Both the position numbers and the translations under genes were made by a program. Shown here piece after piece: positions 25,671-38,173 of a stretch of DNA of 64,000 nucleotides. Source of the stretch: Gyrodactylus bullatarudis (Eukaryota > Platyhelminthes > Monogenea > Gyrodactylidea > Gyrodactylidae). The notes under the pieces were generated by a model. It was not told where the DNA came from. It was given only the letters and a program-made list of their open reading frames with translations, and searched no databases. The stretch lies in contig SSNU01000106.1 in assembly GCA_012064415.1 (NCBI GenBank), positions 327,745-391,744 on the forward strand, read 5' to 3'. Every line of letters starts with the position of its first letter. Positions within the stretch are counted from its first letter, which is position 1.

Positions 25671-28600
25671 GAAATTTTCACCGATTTTCAGAAAATTTTT
25701 TTTCTACAGCTCTTTTTAACAGGCTAAAAAACCTTTTGGAATAAATAAAAATACAACCATTACGATCAAAATTTATTCTACTTTCAGATGGTGTAACATT
25801 TATTACTCTAATGTTTTTAATCTTTTATTAAAAGGCAAAAGCTTTTGAGGTTTTTTTCGAAGTTTCGAAAATTCGGTTTTTGCTCATTATCTCAGCTCAC
25901 AGACAGCCTATTTTTAAAAAAAAATATTTTAAAATCACCACGAGTGTTATTTATACCTAAAGTCAAAATGTAGCGATACAGAAGTTTTAGGAACCTATCT
26001 GAATCTGAAGGACCGTATCTTGGAATATCATCAGAAATTAACTGGTTATCAAGCAGTAAAAATGAGTTGGAAATGGAATTTCGATTTTCACACGATTTTT
26101 GAAATCTAATTCAACATATTTGTTTATTTTGACTAATCGTAATCCTAAAAATCAACTCTCGAACACCTCTAACTTTGAAATCAAACAAATTCTTCCTTTA
26201 TACTGTGAAAGTTGGCCGAGTATGATTGAGATTCCAAAATATCTTCAATTTACAAAGTAAAAATATTTTTATTGGAACATCCTATTTTTATTGAAACACG
26301 AATATTAACCCCCTAATTAAGAATTATTTATCTCGACCAATCAGAATGCAGCAAGTGATTTCTATTCATTTAGATAGGAAAAAAGGGATTTTTTGTGAAA
26401 ATTTGAAAATTCACTGTTTTCAGGGATAAAATGAGTGCCAAATGCATCTTATTAAAATTATGTAAATTACAAAAAGTGAGATAGTTCTTGAAGGAAGAAA
26501 GCCCAGGAGAAACTCTTTGAAACTTAAAATGGACACATGTAGATATACGATAATATAATATCATAATATCGACAAATAATATACATTCAAACAAAAAGGA
26601 AAGACTCTTTGAACTTTGTTTAAATTTCATGTAGGAAATTTTTGGAATTAACCTTTTTATCAAATTATCAACATATATGTGTCTCTTCTGGTGCAAACCA
26701 AGTTATTGCTAGGGAGGCTAATGTGAATTTTAATTATTGATTTTCAAGTTATTATTATCGTTTATTCATCACCTACAAGAAAGGAGAAACAATAACTTCA
26801 TATTTAGATATATATACAAATGGATTGTGAATTTAAACTTTCATGTGATCTGTGGATAGGAAAAGACAAAAATTTGTTATGCTTATTAACAAGAAGAGAA
26901 GAGAAGTGTAAATTGTAGCTTCTAGCTCTGAGGGTATTCAATTATTTATATTTTGAACAATTAAATAGGATTTTCTTTTGATAAATTCTTCAGTCCAAAA
27001 CATAATAAGCTTTTTTATGAAATAAATCACTTATTCTTTTATGAAATTGAAAGTAGTTAAATCTTATTGGTTAAAATAAACAAACCAATAAAATTACAGC
27101 AGACTCATGTTGTAATTGCTGTATATGAAGCTACAAACCTCAAATTAAAACATTTAACTAGATTTCAGTTGAATTTTTTATCAAATTTTCTGGCTGAGAA
27201 ATTCAATTATGCTTCTTCACTGTACGTAGAAGAGATGCATTGGATTTATAAGAGATTGTTCATCTGAAACTTCAATGATCTCACGCAATGGTTTCTTTTG
27301 TTCGAATATTTCTTTACTGAAATTGAGTTTTGTATCGAATTACACTTGGCATCGAAATTTCTTGTGCTTTCATTTGATAAAAAGTTTTCTACGAAAACAA
27401 AATCTTTTTTTATAGTTACAAATACAGAGTTTAATTTTGAGATGGCGCCAAATTAAAATTAGAAATTTCAAAAATTATTTCTTTTCATATGGTTAAAGTG
27501 GGTTTCAAAGAATTTATTTATAATTAAATTCATAATTATAGCTATCATATCATACCAACAAGTTACATTTTTTTCTTATAACATATTTACAGGAATATTT
27601 TGGGTAAAATTATCTGGCTAGATTTGGTCAATGGCTCTTAAATTTTGGTATAAAAAACCTGTAAAACCTGTTCTTTCATATAAACTTGAATTTTTCGTAA
27701 AATACCTCCACGAAGATACCGAAATTCAATGCTCTATCTCAAAATTAACAGCTTGGAGCTCATCTCGTAAAGTTCCGTTTAAATTCAAATCTATAAAATA
27801 TTGAGTTTTTATGAACTTATATGGCTAAGTTGGATTTTCTTGATATTCCAGCTCTTCTAAAGGATTACTGGCTCATCGCATTATGTTATTCAAAAGTATG
27901 TAAACCAAGAAATTTAAAAACTCGATTTGTGCTAAATTAACTGTTTTTTTCTCGATCATTGACAATGATTTTTAAATCTTGAAAGCCTTTTTTCAAACAA
28001 AACACTTGATCAGAATCAGAGTAAAAATTTTATTTTCGATAAAAGTTTTATAAAATACTGAATTTATGCTTTATTCCTATGGGAAAAGTATTGAAAAATA
28101 TCTTCAAATCTTTTTTCATCAAGTATAATATGTATCAAGGAATATCCTTGTATTGATTAATCCCTAGTTAATGGCAGGATATTCTTTTGTTAATATTCCC
28201 CCCAATCTCTATTATTAACTCCACCCCCTTTGATTATATGGATCCTTCTCTTTCATACAAACTTACACCCTCTAAAGAATACCAGCTCAATTATTAATTC
28301 TTCCTCCAAGATGATTTGTAATTAACCCTTCATGTTCAAGATTATTCTCTTTTATCAGCTAAATTAAAGCTGAACAAATTCAATCTGATAAAATTAAGCA
28401 ATTTCCAATTTTTTTGAAATCGGATCATATGAATATTTCTATTATTCTTGAAAATGTTGATTTTCTCTAAAATTCTTTGGTCAAATTCGAGTTTTTTTGA
28501 CAACGAACATTAAAATTGTTTAATATATAGCAAAAATCTTTTATTTTTCCTGATTCGCGACTTGTACGATACCATATACAAGAAGATTGAATTATTTTAA

Positions 28601-29402
28601 ATTTTTCCGAATTAATTTCAAAGAAAAATTTGACGCCAATTCGAAATTTGGAAATATATGTCCATTTTTTAATATTTTCGAACCCTTGTAACTCTATAGG
28701 TTTGGTAGATAAGATAAGTCCACAATGTGAACTAGTAATATTTTCGGCCAAACGTTAGAATATATTTTCATAGCTAAAATTCAAATCGAGAATTTTCCTA
28801 AAAATTCTTGATATGGTTATATCAATGATTTTTGATGAAATGTCAAACTTCATTCGTCTTTCACTGAGACCCTTTGGAAACTTGCTCTTCTGTATTTCTG
28901 ACTTTTTCCCTTAATTAAATGAATATATTGCAATAAAAAATACCTAAAGTTCTTGACATTTAAGAATGTTAGCCCAACACAGAATGTAATGATATGAATG
29001 AATTTATAAAAATATTTCTATTATATTACTTGCCTATTATGTATTCCATCAGAATAAAAAATACTTCTTCCCTTCTTTTGCATACATTGGAAAAAAGGTT
29101 AAATTTATCCAAAGATTATCAGCAATGAATAAATTTGTAAAAGCTCTTATCTCCTCATGTTTTAATGATATAAAATGACTTCTACAATTGTTTTCAGAAA
29201 ATAAATCTCTTGAGTTTTAACAGAAATTTTACGTGTCAAATATTTTTCTAAGAGGGAAAAAAACGCCGAACATCTTCGAAAATATTCTCAGAATTCAATG
29301 AGAAACTCATTGTGAGGATTCAGAAATCGAGTGAATATTTAGTAATAAAGCTTATATTTCGCCGGATCTTTTCAGACTATTACACCAGCTGAATATAAAG
29401 TT

Positions 29403-29675
29403 GGTTGATATGAAGTTTGGAATCTATGATTTTTAGAGAGATCTCGATATTTTCATCAAGAATTCGAATTTGTTAAAGATTTTCTGGAATCCTACTGCCC
29501 ACTTTTTTCATTTGAAGAAAAAAAATTATTTTTATGAAAAATATATTCATTTTTTAAAATTCCCATTTGGCGCCGAAATCCCATTTTTTCGAACTTTGAG
29601 CTGAAAATTTTTATTGATTTGAAAGTGGGAGAATGATCAAAAATTGATTCTCAGGATCACTGTTAGTCACCACGG
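29403..29675. repeat. Fold-back family (TTGATATGAAGTT subfamily), left arm
   Basis: Starts GGTTGATATGAAGTTTGGAAT and ends GATCAAAAATTGATTCTCAGG. It resembles the outer arms at 58860 and 60940 more than the 33-kb copy. Confidence 0.5.
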
Positions 29676-31388
29676 GGGGTCTATTAGGGGTTGTCCACTT
29701 AAACTTCTACGTTTTCTAACTTTTTTCTTTATTGCAGTTGTAGAATTGATAGAAATTTTTGTTTCGCTCAGGGTGCTAATTACTGACTGAGAGTTAATTT
29801 GATAACTTCATAGAAATCAATCTCATAAAATTTTGAGTGCAACTCTTTAAACATGTTCTCGAAATAAAAGCATTGAAATAATTATGAAAGGGGACAGGGA
29901 AAGAGTGCCTGATGTGGGAGGGTTTAGAGCCTAGGACGAGAGTAAGGTTCAAATCTCAAATTCATTTCTTGTCTTTAATTTGGATGATTAATTTATTAAA
30001 ACTTTATAACCCGGACAGAATTTTAAGGTGTCCTCACTTGAAAAATTCTATTTTTGGTTTACACTGATAAGGAAAAAAAATTCCTAATCAAGCTCTTGAT
30101 GAAGAAATTTCATCCAAGATTATAAATTTTGCCGAATTCTCAAAAAAATCAATGGTTCCATAGTGACTTAAATTAGCTCTTGTCTCGTTTGTTCCATCCC
30201 AGTTAACGAAATGATTCTCATGTGGACAATAAAAAAATTTGGATAAATTGCAGTAACTAAGGGATATTCTGAAAAAATGGTTTAAAAATTTGAATACAAA
30301 TTTGTTTAAGTAAAATTTAGAGTGCACAAGAACAAAATCTAGTAGTTTGAAAAAAAGTTTTTAGCAATATTGTTTATTGAATACATTTAGTGCATAAAGT
30401 TGTCTGTCATTCGATAACCAAGTTCAACTCTAATCAAGTATAGAATAGATTTTGATATATATTTTAGCATGGGTTTTTTTTGGTTTCAAATTATACTATA
30501 GAAATGATTAACAACATCACTATTAAGAGGAGGCTTGTCTTCAGAGAATAATCCTGATCTATTGAAGGATTCTAAGTAGATGCTGTATTGAAATTAAACA
30601 GCCAATCAGTGTAAAGAGACTATTGAATGTGAAATGTAGACCGACCAATCATGTGTTACTATTACTAATTCATTATTAACAGTTTGTATATTGAGTAGTA
30701 TAGTCTTATACTTTATATAAAAGGAAATAATCTGCTGCGAGGTAAGAACTGAGATTTTTCTATCAGTAAAATTCAAAGTCATGAGAAAACATGAATCTTT
30801 TGGACTTTTATTGAGATATGAAAATAGAAAATGTAAAAAGATAAGATGAACAAGGCTTTATTTCTGCATTAACCGATGACATTTAATTCAAATATTGAAA
30901 TTCAAGTATCATCAGAAGGTTAGACAATGCGGCATAACATTTATCTTTAGATTTTAATTGCTCTGCATGCTCTTTTACAAAATACAATTCTAATTCAAGT
31001 TCAACTATATTAGAAACACTAAAAGAAATTTCCATAAACTTTTTTTTGTTAAAAATATTAAATAATATAATTACAAAATAAATACAGCATAATCTTCTGG
31101 TGAAATGATAAGCCTCTTTAAAATAAATTAATAAATAAAATCAAAATAATATTCAATCAATTTCACCGAAATGACAAAGGGGTAAAAATAAATAGGTAAC
31201 TGAAAGAGAAAAACTAGTGTCTACAAGCAAACTTATGAACTGGATATTAAAATTTTTCCATATTGATGTAGTTCTGTGAACTTCTTCAGGAGAATTCGAA
31301 TTCTTTGTCTAATTTTGATCCTAAATATTTTCCCAAGTATTCCCAAGTATTTATTTGCTTCAAATCTTTGTAAACGATCAATATTTAT

Positions 31389-31680
31389 TAGACTTGGACG
31401 AAATTTTGCAAAATTACTTAAATCGCCCATCGATATGAAAAGTATTTGTGATATATATGATCCCACCAAATTTGGCTTCAAAATACCTTACCATTCAGAA
31501 TCAGAGAAAAATGATCTAAAATTAGTTTTATAATAAAATTTATTAAAACTTAGGTCAATATTAGGATTCTCAGCCAATCACCGTCGAAACGTTTGGAGAA
31601 TCCTAATATTGACCTTACCATGCTTCTGGAATAAGAATAAAACTGGGAAATTTTCAAATTTAGAACGTTTTTTATTGTTT
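31389..31680. repeat. GACTTGGACG palindromic family, half copy carrying a hairpin insertion
   Basis: Starts TAGACTTGGACGAAATTTTG and proceeds through CGCCCATCGATATGA and the TTTAGAACGTTTTTTATTG centre motif. The inserted hairpin at 31553-31614 interrupts it. The right arm is absent. Confidence 0.5.
31553..31614. mobile_element. 62-bp hairpin with TTA flanks
   Basis: The ends GGTCAATATTAGGATTCTC and its exact reverse complement (31596-31614) form a perfect stem of at least 19 bp around a 24-base loop. It is flanked on both sides by TTA (31550-31552, 31615-31617), a duplication of the length used by PIF/Harbinger elements. It sits within a repeat whose other copies lack it. Confidence 0.5.
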
Positions 31681-31688
31681 AGAACTAA

Positions 31689-32546
31689 TTATTTATTCTT
31701 TTTTTTTCTCGGATTTTCTTCACTCTGGATAACTCTAACTTCTTCTCTATCCACACCAAAGCTGCGTATGTAATCAGGTGTTAATAAAACCTTGTCACAA
31801 AATATCAACCATTTGTTACCTCTTTTCGTTTCATGGGTTGAGAAACTAAAGCCTGTGACCAAAGGTAATTTGTATTCTGGATCAACTTTCTTCGTTGATA
31901 TATAGTTGCTTAATGATCCTTTGACACTTCGTTCACATTCTAAATTACCAATTCTCCTTAGGAGTAGATATTGGAGCTGTTCAGCATTACCATCAAAGTT
32001 GGCCTTTTTATCCTCAACGTATTCTTGAAAATCTTTGATAGATACCTGACATGCTGTAAACTTTTCCACTACCTCTTGCAAATTAGGAATCTCCGTAACA
32101 TAACGTTTTTCCTCATCATTGAGTTCGAATAGTTCCCTACACATCCCTGTATATTCCAATAGATAGTTATACAACAAAAATGCTAATGTATCAAAGTCAG
32201 GGGCAGTAATACTTTTATCTTCATGAGTTTGTTTTATGAACGATGTAGCTTTCTGATATTTATCTTCGTCGAGTGTTATTCCAAATATCTTATACCTTGC
32301 AACAAATTCTATATAAACAGATTCAAACCTATCATTACTGCATTCTTTTTTGTCCAAGATTTCTCTCAACTCAGCCTCTCCTGATTCTTGCAAATTTATA
32401 TTATTGTTGAAGAGTTTTCTAAAAAACTCTCTAAGTTTTTTCCTGAAATCATTTTTTCGAGTATTAGGCATGTGTTGTATTTTGTAAATCCTTCTCTGCT
32501 CGCTTTTAATTTTTAGTATTCTGAAGTGATGCGTAAATAATTCCAT
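31689..32546 (-). CDS. Uncharacterised 285-codon ORF, intronless, antisense in intron 1
   Basis: A clean single-exon frame of 285 codons; an ORF this long is unlikely by chance in DNA this AT-rich. I recognise no domain. The protein is hydrophilic and rich in K and E. It has a basic N-terminal part (RKNDFRKKLREFFRK, residues 30-44), a likely helical middle (FDTLAFLLYNYLLEYTG) and a lysine tail (NPRKKKNK) that could be a nuclear signal. There is no signal peptide or membrane segment. A second methionine at residue 26 (MPNTRK) is an alternative start. On its own strand a TATTTAAG box lies about 20 bp before the ATG and an AATAAA about 15 bp after the stop. It could be a transposon accessory protein, a retrocopy or a nested host gene; no terminal repeats were found. 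Confidence 0.6.
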   Translation of the reverse strand: MELFTHHFRILKIKSEQRRIYKIQHMPNTRKNDFRKKLREFFRKLFNNNINLQESGEAELREILDKKECSNDRFESVYIEFVARYKIFGITLDEDKYQKATSFIKQTHEDKSITAPDFDTLAFLLYNYLLEYTGMCRELFELNDEEKRYVTEIPNLQEVVEKFTACQVSIKDFQEYVEDKKANFDGNAEQLQYLLLRRIGNLECERSVKGSLSNYISTKKVDPEYKLPLVTGFSFSTHETKRGNKWLIFCDKVLLTPDYIRSFGVDREEVRVIQSEENPRKKKNK

Positions 32547-33298
32547 ATAAACTCGAATTTAATTCCGCTTAAATAGAAAATAATATTTAATTTCTAGCGT
32601 ATTAATTTCTAGCTTGAGAAAAAAGGAGATGATGCCAGTTATTTCCAAATAATTTGACTTCGGGCACCCAGCTTTTCTTGTTGCACCATCCAAAAATCAT
32701 ATTTGATTTCCCAAATCAAAATACAGTACTTAATTGAGAATTATCATGCTTTCTATTTCAAAGGAATTTTCATGTTTTCTATACAAACTTTCATGCTGCT
32801 ATAATATTTTTTTAGCTGAATGATTTTTCTGAAGGCCATCAAAGAAGAGTTAAAATTTCCTTGCAAGGGTTGATTTATCTAAACTAGTTGATAGCTTTTA
32901 TTAGTCCTCAAACAAACCAGGATAGATAATGATTATTTAACAGAAAAACCTCTGACAAGACTCGGATATTTGTAATAAAATTTTTCATCGCTTCATAAAC
33001 GTCATATGAAGCATATGTTAATGGCTATAACATGTCTATTTAAGGATTTTAAATAAAAATATAAACTTCATTTTCATATGGGGATATAATTTCGAAATAG
33101 CTGTCATCAGTCTTAACTTGCGAGTTTAAATTTGGATTTAAAAAATTCGATTATTCATCTTCAAATCTTTAAAAGTCAAAAAAATGTATACCACAAGAAT
33201 TTCCAACAAAAACCAATATTATAGACCAAGTTCCAATTGTACTTAATGACCTCAGAGATTATAAATAGGAAAATTTTATTATGTGATAAATTACACCT

Positions 33299-34022
33299 AG
33301 TTAATATGAAGATGGGAATTTATGATTTTTACAAAATTCTTATTTTTTTCATCAAGAAATCGAATTCGATCAAGAATTTATGGAATCTAGATTATGAGGC
33401 TCTCTTTTATGATACGGAGAAAAAAATTTTAGAAAAAATCTATTTTTAAGGAAAATGCGGCAAATTCGAAATCTTGAAGTAGCGCCAAATTCCCATTTTT
33501 TTGAACTTTGACTTGAAAATTTTTGTTGCTTTCATTGTGAGAAAGTGATCAAAAGTTGATTTTTAGGATCACAAATAGACAAAGAAAACAAATATGCTGA
33601 TTCTTGTTTTGAGAATCACCCTATAATCGTGTCAAAATCAAATTTTGATTTTTTCATCATTTTCCCTACTTGAAAGTCAATGAAATTTGATATTTCAAGA
33701 CGAATTCATCAAAAATTTTATTATGAAGATCGGTTTTTTTGTCTTATTGTGATCCTAAAAATCAACTTTTGATCACTCTCTCACAATGAAAGCAACAAAA
33801 ATTTTCAAGTCAAAGTTCAAAAAAATGGGAATTTGGCGCTACTTCAAGATTTCGAATTTGCCGTATTTTCCTTAAAAATAGATTTTTTCTAAAATTTTTT
33901 TCTCCGTATCATAAAAGAGAGCCTCATAATCTAGATTCCAAAAATTCTTGATCGAATTCGATTTCTTGATGAAAAAAATAAGAATTTTGTAAAAATCATA
34001 AATTCCCATCTTCATATTAACT
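33299..34022. mobile_element. Complete fold-back element with about 280-bp inverted arms
   Basis: The best copy of the most abundant repeat in the window. The left arm 33299-33575 begins GTTAATATGAAGATGGGAAT; the right arm 33746-34022 is its near-perfect inverse. The unique centre is about 170 bp (CTGATTCTTGTTTTGAGAAT ... TTCAAGACG). Both ends sit in CTAG, so a TA target duplication as in mariner elements is possible but not proven. The arms hold a 70-codon open frame that is only a reflection of the repeat. It has no transposase. Confidence 0.75.
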
Positions 34023-36399
34023 AGCTCTATTTTAAAAATTGTACAAACCTATTTGATTGAAAAAGATTTAAGCGTATTGTTAATCTGTTTTGAAAGAACC
34101 CTCTTTATTATCTGAAAAATTATTTGGATATTTTTCTGCCCATATTTCTTAATTCGCAATTAATTTGAAGAATTTCTTAATTAATTTAATTAAACAAAAC
34201 ACCTTTTAGTCAACTATTCTCAGAAAGATTGATAAACAACCTAAATGATGATACTTACTTTGTAGAATCTTTATTTTATCTTTAAATCTTTAGATTTAAT
34301 ATTTTCGCCCACGTTTTAGGCTATGGCCCTGTCTTAGGTTAGAGTTTTTTCCCCAAAATGAATTTCTACACAGAGATCAGCAACGATCATTGAGAATTGT
34401 AAGATATTCTGATCAAAAGTGTACAATTTTCATTGGAAAATCAAGATTTCATTTTGACAGGGGGATTTGAGCAGTACGGTCCATAGAAGAGAATTTCATT
34501 AAAATTTTATCTCCCAATTTTGTCCGTCTCCTCGTTGACTCTACAGCGAGATCGATTAACATTTTTATTTGCATAAATTTTAATCTAAAATAAATATAAT
34601 TTCCCCAAAATTTCATCACCAATCCACCCTCTTAGTTTTTTTTCCACTGAAAAGAGTCTTGAATAGAGGGAAATGCGTTTCTCGTTCTATTCTTCATTCT
34701 GAGAAGAAGAAATTCTCACTTTGAATTCTTCAAAGTTAAATTTACAGTCAAATTCCCCAGTTGCACACAGTTAATGCCCTTTTCGCTTAGCTTTTCCTAG
34801 CCTAGCTTTTTCTATTTCTCTTTTTGTCTTACTTTTTCTTCATACTGGAAAATCTGGAAGCCATACAGTAAAGCCTATGAACCTGGTTGGGAATCTAGAA
34901 TTTCTTCAGAATAATCAGCAAAAATTGAATTTCTTGCCTACATAGTCTGAAAATCCTCATCATACTTGAGTTTTGTAGTTTAGTTCTACACGACAGACCA
35001 ATCTCGAATTATAGTACTTTTCGTATCAATTTCAGTACAGTTAAGAAAAATTTAATCTAAGAACGTTGCAAGAATGGCAATTTTTTCATCAAAAATCTTG
35101 AAAGAAGTCTTAGTATCAAAATAAGACAGAACTATCAAATTTACCACGAGAGGTGAATTTTTATTCCATGATCATACTGCTTGAGAATCAATGTAATTTC
35201 GAAGATCCAAAAACTAAAAAATAGCGTTCTTTTAATCGGTTTCATGTCTTAAAAAAATCTTGATTTTAATCCTTCATGTCGCATCAATGGAACACAACAC
35301 TTTCTTGACCGATAATTCGTACTGAAAGATACTTGAAATAGTTTTTTAACCCCTCATTAGAAAGGAAATATATTAAACTACAAAATATGTATAATTCATT
35401 CTATTGGAGATAGCTTCTGAAAATGTAGTCAGATATTTGGAAAATATTCAGTAGGTTTTTTTTAAAAACCTATTTGCTGAGGCCTTAGGAAAAATTACAA
35501 TAACTTTCAATAGTATAAAAATCGCTTTAGATTTCAAATATACAATCGCCTGCTTGATATTTCTTATAGTTGAGAAGATATCTGGTTTAAGAGCCGAAAA
35601 ATGCCTATTTTAACCTCTATTTTCTTTGAAATGAAAAGTCGGCTTTCAAAAAGGAATTCAGATTCGAAATCAGCGTACTTTTTTTGGTAAGAAAAATGAT
35701 TTGGGACATGAAGAGTTAGCACCTTCTCACTTCAAAATAAATGAAATATTCCTACTCAAAGTTTAATAAACGGAAACTTTTCAATATGACACAGTGTACT
35801 AGATTTAGGAAACTATATTCTCCTTCCAAAGTTTTTGTTTTGTAAAAATCCAGAGCATTCTCTGGCATTGTAAATCGATAAATATCAGGAATTCATTGTC
35901 AAGTCGGAAATTATTCTTGAAAAATAGAAATAAATTGGCATTTTCCATTTCTCTGTTACTTTTCTTCTCCAAGTGTCCAGTCGGATTTGTTTGTCAGTCA
36001 ACTTTTTATTTTCACTTTCCTCCAAAATATCTTCTCTTTCTAAGAGTTTTTTGCTTTTTTCATCAAAAAAGTACAACGCTAGAAAACCCTTGCCTTGTAA
36101 ACCATGTTTGTTTATGACTCAGTAACAAAAATGAATTATTAAAGATTTTATCAAGCTATACGAATTAATATTGACACTGAAGAGTAGAAAAATGTTGGTG
36201 CTTTTGACGAATACCTCTTTTCTTCAGCATGAAATCCAGGCAAAATTTCATAAAATCAAAAAAAATATTTACTAAACACTTCTCTGAAAGAAGAATTAAT
36301 AATTTTTTAATGAACTAAAGTTGACTTAAAGATGAGAATTTCCTATTTTTACAAAATTCCAAAAAAAAGATGTAAATAGAAACTTATTTCTTGAACTAG

Positions 36400-36545
36400 C
36401 TGTAGTATAGCATGAATTTGACGAATTATCTCGCTTATTCCAGGAGATTAATAGATTTCCTATCGAATGGGTGGTAAAAGATTTATTTTCTATGGCTTTG
36501 ATGAACAATAATAATGAGTTGCTAAAATTACATGCGAAAGAAATT
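36400..36545. repeat. Fragment of the TTAA-flanked MITE family
   Basis: CCAGGAGATTAATAGATTTCC, TCGAATGG and GATGAACAATAATAATGAGTT match 2578-2655. The terminal CCC and TTAA are lost. Confidence 0.55.
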
Positions 36546-37343
36546 AACATGTGGGACCTTTAATTTTTTTCTAGGAAATCTGAGAAGGGATTGACACTGT
36601 CTTGTTTAATAACAGTGTTTATAATAATAATTATTATAATTATAATTAAAGACTTATTTGAGATTACGTAAAAGTAGAGAAAATGAAATATGAATTAGCC
36701 TTGAAATACTGAAACTTAAAAAATATCTCGAGTTTACATTCTAGGGTTAACGGTTAAGAATTATTTTGAGCAGGGGAAATTTCATTGATTGTTTACTTTC
36801 CAAGCAATGGAAACCCATTCCTCTTGATATCTTGAATGAATAAATTCTTTTACATGATTCATTTGTACTTGTAAGATGGATTGATGTAAAATAAAAAGAG
36901 GAATCCTAAAATATTTACATTTTCTAGTTTCATTCATTAATGTACATTTATTTTTTAATAAACATTAGAGGTTAGAGTGTCGCACAAATTCCATCAGCCT
37001 AGAAGGGAATGTATCTTGGGACACACACTCTAGAGAAAATTCGCAAACACGTGAGGAATATTAAAAAATGTAGCAAAAAAGAATTAGTAATACAGGTAAA
37101 AGACATTATTCCAAATGAGGGTTTTCTTATTCTCCTTCATACCAAATTAAGTGGTTTCTCTTACAAGATTTATGCACACCAGAGTGAAAAAATGATAAAT
37201 TTTATGGTGATGTCTCTCTCTTTTTTCAAGTTTCAACAATGTGTTTTAAACGTTCACATGAATTTGAAAACTAATAAAAAAAGTTGTAGGGGATGAATAT
37301 TTTATCTGATTTCTATGTTTATAGAAACGTCAAGTGTACATAT

Positions 37344-37682
37344 TAGACTTGGACGAAATTTTCCAAAATTACTAAAACTGCCCATCGATGTGATAAATTT
37401 AATCTTCAAATATTTTATTATTCCAACAAATTTCGCTTCAAAATACATTTTTATGCTTGTGGACTAGGATAAACAAAATTTTTCAAATTAAAAACGTTCT
37501 TTTGATTTAATTTATTTTTGCAACTTTTTAGAAGGATATAATTAAAATAAAACAAAAATTTTCACAATTTTGTTTATCTTACTCCAGAAGCATAAAAATG
37601 TATTTTGAAGGGAAATTTGAAGATTAAATTTATCATATCGTTTGGCGATTTTAGTAATTATGGAAAATTTCGTTCAAGTCTA
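37344..37682. mobile_element. Complete GACTTGGACG palindromic MITE
   Basis: 339 bp, beginning TAGACTTGGACGAAATTTT and ending AAAATTTCGTTCAAGTCTA, with arms of about 100 bp (GATAAATTTAATCTTCAAAT and its inverse) and a centre containing AAAACGTTCTTTTGATTTAA. Other copies: 2968, 22790, 31389, 40700 and 45655. A TA target duplication is plausible. Confidence 0.7.
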
Positions 37683-37840
37683 GTACAGATAAAATAAACT
37701 GTAATTTTTATAATCCTTAAAATCATTACAGTATGTTTAATTATAATTAATTTGTGAAATTTTCAGAATATGTTAATACGTAATACATATTGGAAAGACT
37801 TGAAATAAAGAAATAAAAAAATTATTCTCATTATTGGATA

Positions 37841-38037
37841 AGGGGTATTTGCAAAATTGGTGACTTGGACCTTCCCATTTGCAGATATGGTCACAGTGGT
37901 AGGCCAAAATACAATTTTGGTTACTTTTTTACATTGTATTTGAGGACCCCTAAAATTTAATTCACTTTTGGTTCCTTTTTTTAATAAATTTTAGGGGTCC
38001 TTCCAATGTAAAAAAATTGTATTTTGCAAATACCCCT
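37841..38037. mobile_element. hAT-like MITE with 8-bp target duplication
   Basis: A 197-bp element with ends AGGGGTATTTGCAAAAT and the inverse ATTTTGCAAATACCCCT. It is flanked by an exact 8-bp direct repeat ATTGGATA (37833-37840, 38038-38045). Eight-base duplications are typical of hAT elements. A second inner palindrome around GACCCCTAAAATTT / AAATTTTAGGGGTCC is present. No coding capacity. Confidence 0.75.
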
Positions 38038-38072
38038 ATTGGATAATTCAAAAAAATCTATAGAAATATAAA

Positions 38073-38173
38073 CAACCTTTTTTCAAAGCCTCATCCAGTC
38101 GTTTCAGTACTGAGATAGTCCACAGTCAGTGGATGAGACAATATCAGTACCGAAACGACTGGAAGAGGCTCTG
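38073..38173. repeat. Imperfect hairpin, about 36-bp stem
   Basis: CAAAGCCTCATCCAGTCGTT ... AGTACTGA pairs with TCAGTACCGAAACGACTGG ... GGCTCTG. An AAGCCTCATG...GGGACTGAAATAGTC stretch near 875 looks like a relic of the same unit. A compact fold-back element or decayed MITE. Confidence 0.45.

Noticed and set aside
27067..27267. 66-codon ORF containing LQQTHVV, like the Penelope LKQTHVV
   Set aside because: The likeness is limited to five residues; the YIG motif and all later landmarks are absent.
29895..29975. Possible tRNA (AGGTTCAAATCTC)
   Set aside because: No acceptor stem or convincing A box; the B-box-like string alone is not enough.
31276..31533. Overlapping 82- and 85-codon ORFs on both strands
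   Set aside because: Both run through the GACTTGGACG repeat; similar ORFs recur in every copy with different breaks.
37009..37296. 95-codon ORF MYLGTHTLEKIRKHV...
   Set aside because: No domain, no splice or promoter context; such length occurs by chance here.
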